33,792 nucleotides of DNA from a virus, in the IMG/VR virus record IMGVR_UViG_3300032242_000743, positions 1-33,792 of that record, one strand, 5' to 3'. The notes below the pieces were generated by a model, which made no database searches, was not told the DNA's origin, and saw only the letters and a program-made list of their open reading frames with translations. Below, one piece after another: positions 8,336 to 17,600 of this stretch. Made by a program: the position numbers and the translations under genes. How positions within the stretch are numbered: position 1 is the first letter of the stretch; each line of letters starts with the position of its first letter.

Positions 8336-9637
8336 TTATTTCTTTTTAGATAATTTAATCATTGTGTTAAAAGCCTCAATAGCCTCGTCAGCACCTTCGG
8401 TCTTTACATTCAAGTCATATCCTTTAATCATTTCAGCCATCTTATCAATCTTCTTTTTACACTCCTCGTGGCTTTTACCAACCGCAACCAAGCTACCTAT
8501 AGTTGAAGAATCTCCTAAACGTAATACATGGTAAGTTCCATCAATCTTGATAGGATTAATTAATTTAACCCATTGGCGAATCTCTGGAGGGAAGTAGACT
8601 GTTTGGTGATTACCGCTATGCCATCCTGAGCTGATAAGTATCTCCATTCCATAAGGATTATCTGTCTCTGGGTCTACTAATTTACCATTAGCTCCTTGCC
8701 AAATAATATCTCCTAGGTTTTTATATATCTCTTGATATAAGGCATTTGGAGGCAATCCTAAACGCATACATGGGTCAATGAAATAATGTTTACCATTCTT
8801 CGTAGTTCTAACCTCAGTTGAGAAAAATCCATTATGGTCATACTTTTTAAGTAATATTCCGAATTTCTCATTTACAGCCTTATTACCGACACTTAACTCA
8901 CTATCGTCAATTAACTTACCTGCATAAGAAACATCCTTAATTTCGCATCCTGTAAACATTTTAGAAGGCAATACACCATCAATAGCGTATGCATCTATAC
9001 CTTCTTCTACAATAGCCTCAATAGAATCAACTACCACAAACTCACAAATGTATTTTAATGGTCCTAATGTAGCCTCTAAATTATCTAATAATGGTTCAGA
9101 AAGTCTATAGTCTATATGATGGAATGTTTCAAATGTCTTTCTATATTTAGATATTTTAACATACTTGTCTTTGTTTTTCATTAAGTGTTGTCTTAAGGCA
9201 GCAATACCAACAATTCTTACAGTTGGAGCCACATCCATACCTAACTTAGCCATTTCTACTGCGGTCTCGTATCTATTCAATTCAAGACGCTCTGCCTTAC
9301 CTGAACCAAAGCATGGTACACCTGAAGCCTCTAAAAGCTCTAGTAAGTCTCCGTCATATATGTCTGGGGTAAAGAAACAATCTATCTTATCCATTACCTC
9401 AAAAAGATTCTCAATACGCTCAATATTCTTACCATCAAATGTATTAAGCTTTCTTCCATTTTTCCACTCTGTTCCAACAACAGCCTCTGCCATACCTGGA
9501 TAAGCGTCTTTCCATTCTGTATAATAATATACCTTTTTAAAGTAATCAGCAAGCTTTAAGCAAAACTCAAAAAATAGACCATTGTCTACACATAATATCA
9601 CTTTGTCTTTGGCATTGCCTAGGGTTATTTTTTCCAT
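8336..9637 (-). CDS. ATP-grasp domain enzyme, PurD-like (433 aa)
   Basis: The layout matches ATP-grasp ligases of the glycinamide ribonucleotide synthetase type. There is an N-terminal pre-ATP-grasp region (VILCVDNGLFFEFCLKLADY), a lysine segment near 157-165 (KYVKISKYRK), an acidic hinge with E199 (YICEFVV), and the core GFFSTEVRTTKNGKHYFIDP followed by CMRLG at 270-294. That last part aligns with the PurD stretch ending ExNxRxG, which binds metal. Here it is D288-P-C290-M-R292, so the usual Asn is Cys. The C-terminal part (VAVGKSHEECKKKIDKMAEM) resembles the PurD C-terminal domain. The substrate is unknown. Real purine synthesis is unlikely because the gene sits among virion proteins. A peptide-ligase or protein-modifying role is one option. 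Confidence 0.72.
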   Translation of the reverse strand: MEKITLGNAKDKVILCVDNGLFFEFCLKLADYFKKVYYYTEWKDAYPGMAEAVVGTEWKNGRKLNTFDGKNIERIENLFEVMDKIDCFFTPDIYDGDLLELLEASGVPCFGSGKAERLELNRYETAVEMAKLGMDVAPTVRIVGIAALRQHLMKNKDKYVKISKYRKTFETFHHIDYRLSEPLLDNLEATLGPLKYICEFVVVDSIEAIVEEGIDAYAIDGVLPSKMFTGCEIKDVSYAGKLIDDSELSVGNKAVNEKFGILLKKYDHNGFFSTEVRTTKNGKHYFIDPCMRLGLPPNALYQEIYKNLGDIIWQGANGKLVDPETDNPYGMEILISSGWHSGNHQTVYFPPEIRQWVKLINPIKIDGTYHVLRLGDSSTIGSLVAVGKSHEECKKKIDKMAEMIKGYDLNVKTEGADEAIEAFNTMIKLSKKK

Positions 9638-9649
9638 GGTCTAAAGTTA

Positions 9650-9934
9650 CTATTTTTTCTTTTTAAAGACTGATTTAAGTCTATTTACAAAACTTTCTGC
9701 GAAGGAATTCTTCGACTGATTCATCGAACTCTGCATATCGCTCTGACTCATATTCTTGTTGGAATCGCTCTGGGTCTGATTTCCTTGAGGCTGAGAACTC
9801 ATCAAAGGTCTGTTGTTCTTTAGGCGTTGCTGATTCAATTGGTTCAGCCTTACCTGTAGGTTCTCCTGAAACTTCTCCTGCAGCTCCTGTGGCAGTTTCT
9901 GTGCGAAGTCCAGCACTTCTTGCTTCGTTTTCAT
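9650..9934 (-). CDS. Possible overprinted small ORF (94 aa)
   Basis: This frame overlaps the last 85 codons of the 983-aa gene and runs 31 nt past its stop. It would encode a Gln/Ser/Asn-rich protein with a helical start (EVLDFAQKLPQELQEKFQEN) and a basic end (FVNRLKSVFKKKK). An AAGGA lies 7-8 nt before the ATG. Its third codon positions are GC-rich, unlike the rest of the genome, whereas the 983-aa frame shows the normal A/T-ending codons. It may be a genuine overprinted gene or a chance open frame. Confidence 0.25.
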   Translation of the reverse strand: MKTKQEVLDFAQKLPQELQEKFQENLQVRLNQLNQQRLKNNRPLMSSQPQGNQTQSDSNKNMSQSDMQSSMNQSKNSFAESFVNRLKSVFKKKK

Positions 9935-12632
9935 GTTCTGTTCCTTTTACTGTTTCTAATAACGCCTCTTTATGGGCATTTAATTCTTGTTTATTGTCTG
10001 ATACCTTTTGTAAATCTTGTTCAGGTATTTCTTGTATTGTTTTATAATTAGTACCTAATTCAGATTTTAATTTAGGCATTAAATCTTCAATAGTAGATGT
10101 TGTATCTTCAGGAAGCGTTATGGATGCTGACTTGAAGCCTGGCCTTCCAAAATCATCAGAGACAGTTGTATCAACTAATGTAAATGTTTTTTTGCCATCT
10201 TTAACAGTTTCTTTGGTAAAAGAATCTTTGCCTGCTGCTCTTGCTTCTGATGCTTCTTGTCTTATATCTCCTATAGCATTTTCTTTATTACCACTAAGAA
10301 CTTGATAACCTTGTTTTGTTCCTTCTACCGTTACCTCTGGTGTAACTTCAGTTGGCTCACCTCCTTTTGTTATTGACACACGTTGTGTAGTTTCAGCAGG
10401 TGTTTCAGTAGTTGGTTTACCACCTATGTTAAATGATACACCTGTCTTGCTTTCTAAAGCCTTTAATTCTGCATCATATTTAGCATCAATTGCTTCCGCC
10501 TCTTTGCTCTTTAATGTTATAAGGTCTGATTGATATTCAATACCCTTATTAGGTAATTTATCTAATTCCTCTTGTCTCCTCTTTTCTATATCATCTTTTT
10601 TAACATCCATAAGAGTACGGTCTTCTGCCACAACTGGCTTAGTAGTTGGTTTGGTTGTAGCCTGTATCTCCTCATCAGACATTTTTAATGGATTGCCTGC
10701 ATTATCTTCCTCATGTAATAATGGGTCTTGATTTATAAATATGTCATCTATTTCGCTATCAAGTATTGCCATTTTCTTTATTAACTCAGGCTTCTCTGCA
10801 TTAACCTGGGTTTTTTCTAGCTGACTTTTTAATGACAACTTACCCATTAGTTTACCAGTTAATGCATCTTTAACATTTGTATCTGTAACCGTTTTTGGGA
10901 CAAGACCCTCAGCCTCTCTATATTTTCTTATGGTCTCTATCATAGAGTTTTTAGTACCCATTGGTACTACCCCATCACTCTCTGCCTTACCATAAACATT
11001 TTCAATAATTTCATCAGGGAACTTACTTACAACTGATAAGCTTCTAGAATAAGCTGCCTTAGATGGAGCCTGTATTTTATTAGCAGCTAATGACCAAGCA
11101 TGTGTTACTGCTGATTTCAAGGCATTACCTAAAAACAATTGACTTGGTAATACGGCAGACTCAACCGCTGCCCCTAGTCCTTCTGAAAATATATCACCTG
11201 CAGTTTCTCCTGAACCATACGCAGCTCCTATACCTCCCTTTATTATAGAACCACCACCAGCTATTGCAGCAAATTTTGGCAACTCACTTGCAGTATGTTT
11301 TGCACTAGCAAGCAATGTTTGCATATATCCATTTGCAGACTCAGGTAAACCTTTTGCAAGTTTTGTTAAGGGCATACTAAATAAAGCACCCTCTCCTGCA
11401 CCAACTAACTCTGATGCTTGTGCTGATTTAATGGCATTAGAGGCAGCCACTATTTTTTGTTCCTTAGTTGGATTAGGAATATTTTTTAAACTATTATGGT
11501 AATTTTTATGAAGACTCTGGGCGTATGAACTCGTTCCGTTATCCTCCATAAATGCTAATGTATTAGCAAAGTTTGTTACATTTTCTATATTAGCTGCTGT
11601 TTGAACAGCAACAGATTCTCCTCCCGAAGCAGCCATTGTTCCTTCTGCAACAGCTCCTGTTAATCCTGCCGCACCTGCTAATAATGCACCTCCTGAAGCA
11701 GCAGCTATACCATAAATTATAGGCCTCTCGAATGAACTGAGTAATCCTCCACCAAATCCTAATATGTTACCAAAAAATCCAGCAGGTTGTCTACCTATCT
11801 CATCATCAATTGATGCTTGTTCTTTTTGTATTTCGTAATATTGTACTAATTCTGCTGGAGACAATGTCTTAATATATTCATTCTCCATGCTTTGGTTTTT
11901 CCCTCTTGAATACACATCAGAAAATGACGTAAATCCATTTGTATTTGCAATAGCAGGTATTACCTGACCGTTTCTACTATCATAATCTAAAACAAACTCC
12001 CCAGATTCAAATTTCTTTGCATAATCATCATACAATCTTCTGATGTCTTGTTCGTTGTAAGGAGTACCGCTTTTTAGAGCTTTCTTTGTTTTTCTTTCTA
12101 CTAAATTATATGCAGCCTCTTGTTCTAATCTTTTTTGTTCTGCTTTGTTTGCCTCCTCTTTCTTTCTTATATTTTCTCTAACATCCTCAGCTGTAATAGT
12201 ACGAATTACATTTATTTTGCCAGATTTTATTTGAGCGTCTAACGCCCTGGTCATTATTTCTTGCTCAGTAAGACCTGTACCTTTATACCCACCTTTTCCT
12301 TTCATTGCACCTGGTTTTTCTTCAGGAAGTGAGGATATGAATTTAGATATTGATTCAACTTGTTTTGGAGATGCCTCTTTACCATCAATCGTAAACTTAC
12401 CTGAACCTGCTATTTTAGGCTTAGGACCACCCCACATATCTGATTTAAAGGTATTAAAATCAGGTAGGTCATAATGGTCTGCCATTAAATTTTTATGCAA
12501 AGAACTTAGCTTAGACTCATCTTGCATATCAGCACTAAAAACAGCAAAATCAGCAGGCACATCATAATTATCTTTCAATAAATTTTGATGAAGTCTTTGC
12601 AATTTGCTTATAGGGTCTCCTTGTTCAAGCAT
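9681..12632 (-). CDS. Internal virion (ejection) protein candidate with N-terminal repeats (983 aa)
   Basis: The N-terminus carries two copies of about 30 residues with the pattern LHxNLxxDxYDxPxDFxxFxxDM (about residues 14-37 and 45-67), a motif I recall from other Bacteroidota phages. Next come a coiled, Lys/Glu-rich stretch (130-190) and a region rich in Gly and Ala with membrane-like segments (GFFGNILGFGGGLLSSF, IIYGIAAASGGALLAGAAGL, FAAIAGGGSIIKGGIGAAYG). The rest is polar and low in complexity, ending in FDESVEEFLRRKFCK. Such mixed hydrophobic and coiled proteins fit T7 gp15/gp16-like ejection roles, forming a conduit through the cell envelope. That function is inferred. The start lies 3 nt after the stop of the 441-aa gene. 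Confidence 0.75.
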   Translation of the reverse strand: MLEQGDPISKLQRLHQNLLKDNYDVPADFAVFSADMQDESKLSSLHKNLMADHYDLPDFNTFKSDMWGGPKPKIAGSGKFTIDGKEASPKQVESISKFISSLPEEKPGAMKGKGGYKGTGLTEQEIMTRALDAQIKSGKINVIRTITAEDVRENIRKKEEANKAEQKRLEQEAAYNLVERKTKKALKSGTPYNEQDIRRLYDDYAKKFESGEFVLDYDSRNGQVIPAIANTNGFTSFSDVYSRGKNQSMENEYIKTLSPAELVQYYEIQKEQASIDDEIGRQPAGFFGNILGFGGGLLSSFERPIIYGIAAASGGALLAGAAGLTGAVAEGTMAASGGESVAVQTAANIENVTNFANTLAFMEDNGTSSYAQSLHKNYHNSLKNIPNPTKEQKIVAASNAIKSAQASELVGAGEGALFSMPLTKLAKGLPESANGYMQTLLASAKHTASELPKFAAIAGGGSIIKGGIGAAYGSGETAGDIFSEGLGAAVESAVLPSQLFLGNALKSAVTHAWSLAANKIQAPSKAAYSRSLSVVSKFPDEIIENVYGKAESDGVVPMGTKNSMIETIRKYREAEGLVPKTVTDTNVKDALTGKLMGKLSLKSQLEKTQVNAEKPELIKKMAILDSEIDDIFINQDPLLHEEDNAGNPLKMSDEEIQATTKPTTKPVVAEDRTLMDVKKDDIEKRRQEELDKLPNKGIEYQSDLITLKSKEAEAIDAKYDAELKALESKTGVSFNIGGKPTTETPAETTQRVSITKGGEPTEVTPEVTVEGTKQGYQVLSGNKENAIGDIRQEASEARAAGKDSFTKETVKDGKKTFTLVDTTVSDDFGRPGFKSASITLPEDTTSTIEDLMPKLKSELGTNYKTIQEIPEQDLQKVSDNKQELNAHKEALLETVKGTEHENEARSAGLRTETATGAAGEVSGEPTGKAEPIESATPKEQQTFDEFSASRKSDPERFQQEYESERYAEFDESVEEFLRRKFCK

Positions 12633-12634
12633 TC

Positions 12635-13960
12635 TTAATAAAGTTTTTTCTTAGGAGTAGATTTTCTTATTTGTCCAGTTATTTCGCTTGTCAATTTCAT
12701 AATATCAGCAGTAGTTGCATTATCAAAATCTATTCCCTGATTAACTAATTTATCTCTATAATCATCACCTAAAAGTCCAAATAATAATTTTGCAGTACCA
12801 CCGAGCTCTCTATTTTCTTCTGCAAATATTCTTTTATTATCGAATGCCTGAGCCATATTTTGCTGTGCATAAATTTGCCTTTGCGCCATAAGAGAAGATT
12901 GTAATTTAAGTGCAAGTTTGCTTGCAAACTCTTTTTTACCAGTTTCTCCACCCTCGTAATAAGTTTGATTTGCTTTTTCTAAAACAGGACTTTTAATAGA
13001 ACTTACTATAGGCCTAGCAGTTAAAAAAGCAGAAAGTTTTGCCTGAGGTGTACTAGCATCAAATTTTAAATCAGGCTTTCTAGTCTGAGGTATTGTTACA
13101 TCTCCAAATGGATGATGCATTGGGAATAAATCTGCACCTTCTGCTGTTTTAAATTTAGCGAAATCCTCATCTTTTAAATTACTATAATCAGATGCTACTT
13201 GGTCAACCTGGTCACCAAATTTTTCTAAAATAGAAGAAGCTGCTTTAGATGGACTTCTTTGTAAAGACAACAATGAATTAACATCATTAGATATTTTTAC
13301 AGGGTCTAATATGTTATATGAATTATAAACATAGGCTTTATTTTGAGCATCCTGATGTGTAATAATTCTAGCACTTATACGATTATTTTTATCATTCTCA
13401 ATACCTGAAAGCTCTTTAGTAAATTTTTGCAAATCTGGTCCTTGATATACATATTTACTCATATCGTCAAGTCCCATATTAATAATATCAGCAGTCTTCA
13501 TATTTGACAACGAAGATATTGTTTGTAAAGCGCCATCTTCAAATTTTTCTGGATTTTTAGATGCATAATCATGCATTTTAGAAATTTTATCTTGCATCAA
13601 TTTACTTGTGTTTACAAGAGTAGATGCCTTAGTATACGCATCTTCAGACTCAGAAGTTAATTTACCATATTCTTCTGGGTTAGATTCTATTAATTTAGGA
13701 TTCGAAATAAGCCTTTGTTGAGCTGATTTATATCTATTATAATGAGACATAAACTCCTCACTGTCATGTGGATTCATTTTATCCTTATTCTTATTAAGAG
13801 AAGCCAGTGATGTGTAGTATTCTTTTTGTAAGGCTTGTCTTTCAAGCTTGTCGGTATACTCAGATTTCTTTACGATAGCTTCTATGCCTTTATATAGCCC
13901 ACTTAAATCTATTGGGCCGTAAGCTGCTTTTATTGCACTTTCAGATATACCTAATGGCAT
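12635..13960 (-). CDS. Helical internal virion protein candidate (441 aa)
   Basis: The family is not recognised. It is predominantly helical, with charged heptad-like stretches (for example KLERQALQKEYYTSLASLNK) and a basic end (STPKKKLY). It lies between the 212-aa Gly/Ala-rich protein and the 983-aa repeat protein, with gaps of 14 and 2 nt, the same order as the three ejection proteins of T7-like podoviruses (small, medium, large). No membrane segment or catalytic motif was seen. Confidence 0.7.
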   Translation of the reverse strand: MPLGISESAIKAAYGPIDLSGLYKGIEAIVKKSEYTDKLERQALQKEYYTSLASLNKNKDKMNPHDSEEFMSHYNRYKSAQQRLISNPKLIESNPEEYGKLTSESEDAYTKASTLVNTSKLMQDKISKMHDYASKNPEKFEDGALQTISSLSNMKTADIINMGLDDMSKYVYQGPDLQKFTKELSGIENDKNNRISARIITHQDAQNKAYVYNSYNILDPVKISNDVNSLLSLQRSPSKAASSILEKFGDQVDQVASDYSNLKDEDFAKFKTAEGADLFPMHHPFGDVTIPQTRKPDLKFDASTPQAKLSAFLTARPIVSSIKSPVLEKANQTYYEGGETGKKEFASKLALKLQSSLMAQRQIYAQQNMAQAFDNKRIFAEENRELGGTAKLLFGLLGDDYRDKLVNQGIDFDNATTADIMKLTSEITGQIRKSTPKKKLY

Positions 13961-13974
13961 AATTAATTTATTTA

Positions 13975-14613
13975 TTAATATGGATTGTCAACTCCTGGAT
14001 TACTATAATTTAATCCCATTGATTTTTTCTTTTTACCAAATAATCCAGCTATTGGATTCTTTTCACCAGACATAGCTCCTGCAGTCAAGCCACTTCCAAT
14101 GGCAGACAATCCTTGAGAAATAGCTGCACGTTTAGAAGCAACCTCTTGCAAGGCAACATTAGCCTTAAGAGATTGTTTTTCTTGCTGACTCTTAAATGCC
14201 TTTTCTTTCTCTCTTGCCTCAAGTCCTGCTGCCTGAGTTAATGCCGCTTGGTTTTGTCTTTGAGCTGCATCTTCTTGTCCTGCTAATTGTAATGCTCCTT
14301 TTTGTCTTTGAGCTTGAATTGAACCAATCATGCCAAGACCAGCCTTTCTGTCCTGAGAAGCACCCATAGCAGCCTGAGCACCTGCTTCAATACCCTGTGT
14401 AGCCAATTGTCTAGCAGCACCACCTAGGCCTTTTGTAGAACGCATTTTAGCACCCTCATACACACCAGATATTTCTTGAGATGGTCTATAAGTGGACATG
14501 GCATCAATAGCTGCATTTGCCTTTCTCTTTGCCTTACCCATCCCAATTAATCCTGTAATTGCTTGTGCAGCTCCAACTCCTGCTTCTAAAAATCCTAATC
14601 CTGGTAATGCCAT
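13975..14613 (-). CDS. Small Ala/Gly-rich internal virion protein, T7 gp14-like in character (212 aa)
   Basis: The N-terminus is hydrophobic and glycine-rich (MALPGLGFLEAGVGAAQAIT followed by GLIGMGKAKRK). A long Ala/Gln-rich helical body covers residues 60-170, and a second hydrophobic stretch is AISQGLSAIGSGLTAGAMSG. It ends in LFGKKKKSMGLNYSNPGVDN and two further residues. This composition is usual for the smallest podoviral ejection protein, which inserts in the outer membrane during DNA entry. Similarity is in composition and position rather than in clear sequence motifs. Confidence 0.7.
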   Translation of the reverse strand: MALPGLGFLEAGVGAAQAITGLIGMGKAKRKANAAIDAMSTYRPSQEISGVYEGAKMRSTKGLGGAARQLATQGIEAGAQAAMGASQDRKAGLGMIGSIQAQRQKGALQLAGQEDAAQRQNQAALTQAAGLEAREKEKAFKSQQEKQSLKANVALQEVASKRAAISQGLSAIGSGLTAGAMSGEKNPIAGLFGKKKKSMGLNYSNPGVDNPY

Positions 14614-14616
14614 AAT

Positions 14617-17600
14617 CTATAAGTTTCTGTTTGACAATTGATAACCCAAATATAATCCCGACAAATATACTAAATTAGTCGCACTATTAGAAAATTTTGT
14701 TTGTAACCATGTGCCTTTAAGATAGTCTCCATTAATAATACCACCTAAGCTATTATTGTCTCTTTGTAAGGCTCCGTGATAAAGACCCTCATGAATCTCA
14801 TAATCTGATTGAACCAAATTACTTGATTGACCTAAAGATGTGCTTACATCTCCCATACTAGGCGATGTCCAATAGTCAGTAGCATCAATAGTCAAATAGT
14901 CAAATGTCTTTTTAATAATGTTGTCTTTATTAAATGTAAGTGTAATACTTGAACTATATTGACTACCGTAAAAGTTATTTCGGGTACTAGAATCATGAAT
15001 ATATAGCTGCCCATTTTTAAAGCTAGCAAGCTTGTTTTCGAAGTTTAATATCGCCTCTGGATTGAAACTATAAAAACTTGTAAAGCAGTTTTTAACCTCA
15101 TTAAATGCTAATGTATATCCTGAAGATAGTCCCGTACCTGGTTGTAATACTGATATAAACTCCCCATCTCTGTCTTTAGAAAAATAAAATGCTCCTAATA
15201 TTTTAGCATTACCGCCTGTAGAATAAGCGTGGCTTGATAAATAATTAGGTAAATTATTTCCTGCAAATGTTTGCATTTTATATAACTCGCTGATAGGAGT
15301 TAATCCATCTTGAGAAAGTCTTACATAATATCCCTTAACAGGGTCAGCAAAATAATCAGCATATCCTGATGTAGCCAAGCTAGTTGGTTGATTGCCAATA
15401 CCAAATTCGCCTTCATAATATCTAATTGGATTAATTATTTTAGATGAGGCAACTAGGTTATTTGTGCCATCTTGATTTAGTGTCTCAACAGAATATACTG
15501 GTGTTACACCACATTTTTTATATTGGAATATCCTCAAATCTCTATTATGAAGCTTCATCCTCATAATATCTCCAAACTTCTTATCGTAGGTATCTGAATC
15601 TAAATAATAGAATCTGTTGGTCCCATTAATACTTGTTCCTTGCTGATATGCCTGAGAGTATCTAACTAGGGTAGAATAATAAGCTTGTTTTGCATTAATA
15701 TCTACTATTAAAGGTCTTGAACTAGAATTAGTTTGAAGATTAAATACGTCACTAAATGATGGGTCATCTACAAGTATATTTATAGTTCTTAATGGAGTTA
15801 TATTTAAAACAAAAGGACTAATTCTTATTTGTGATGCAACATTAATGTTTGCAAAAATTAAAGATGCTTTATATCCAGCTGGCACCTTAACAATTGCATC
15901 TATATTTATATCAAATGATTGATAAGATGTAGCTCCACTAACAGCCTGCGGAAGTGCTATAGGATTTAATATTTTTGTAATTGGACTTGATGATGTAGGG
16001 AATCCTGTTGATGCGTTATAAACCTTAACGTAAATTTCAAGTGAAGAAGACTTGCTTACATCTGTATTGTATACATTAAAAGAAAATTTAAACCTAACAT
16101 TATAGTCAATAGAAGATGTATTTTGATAATTGAATGTACTATCTCCCCATGAAGGGTATTGGTTATAAGCCAACTGATTTGGCATACCACCACAATTCTG
16201 CGCAAGAGAATGTCCTATTGTATAATTAGTTGTTATAACATCCTGAGATGAATCACCTATAGCAACAGTCCAGTATTTATCAGGGAATCCTGCAATACCT
16301 TGAGACGTAATAACTTGGGTTGGACTCACAATAACATTCCTATTTCTGAAGAATATATCTCCATCATAAAAATTAATTATAGCTGATTGTGAGCTTGTTT
16401 GGTTTTGATAGTTCCCACCATGGTAACCATTTATAATAGAATATTTTTGTCCAAACTCAAAATAAGTCTGCTCGCTAGCTGATGCAGTAGCAGCAGGGTT
16501 GTAGATAAATATTTCGTAGTTCTGATATTCAGGTGAATTAGTAAAATCAAAACTAGAGCTTATATCAGATGTAGGGTATGCTATTTTTAAGAAAGAGCCA
16601 GTCTTTGCAATACCATTCATTACTGGATTTGCCTCTAAGCTGATAATAGGATAATCAAAATTATTTGAAGCTAAATCAGTATACCCACCACCTGTAGAAT
16701 TAAATAACTTTATAAACTTAACTCTATCTCCAGGAGCAAACGTATATCCTACAACACCCTCAGTAGCCTTAATAGATAAGTTATAATCATATATATTATC
16801 TATTCTAATGTAAGCATACTTTTGATTTACAGAGACATCCTTGTCTGAGAACGCCCCGCTAGATACCCAGTACAAGGCCTTGTCTCCATAAGAAAGATTA
16901 TTAGTTCTTACTATCTGATAATACGCAGCCCAACTAGGAGGCGTATTTGTTATCGTTAATTGTCTATATGTATATAATGCTTCTTTTTCGGGGTCTGGAT
17001 ACGAATTGTTTGTATTCGTATTTAGTTTTAATGCTTGTAAGGTATTTACACCATTTGTTTTACCATTAGCATCATAATAAACTATACCATATTGATAAGC
17101 AGCATTTGCATATAAGCTATATATAACCTCCCACTTATTATTAGCAAGGTTATTAAAATTATATTGACATTGAGTAGAGCTTAATAAAACACCCGTTTTA
17201 TTTACAGTTAAAATATTACCACTGATTGCAGCCGTAAATCCTTTTGCAATAGCAGCATTAGCCAATCCCAAAACCAATCCATATATTGTAGTATCTGTTG
17301 GGGTATATGTAAATGATAGATTTGTATTTGAGGAATCTGTGCAATTTACATTAAATACAACCCCACCTCCAGAAGAATCATAAATAGAAGCAAGTGTACT
17401 AGGTATATTACCAACGGTACCATCAACAAATATTTTAATTGTATTAGCTGATATTTGTTCAGCACCAAATAGCAAACCATTTCTGCAGGTATATTTTATA
17501 GAAGCAGAAGTGAATTGTTGAGTTATAGATGCATTTAAAGGTACGTTAGCATATCCTTCTGTTATACCACCATATATTAAGGTTGCACCATTAAGCAATT

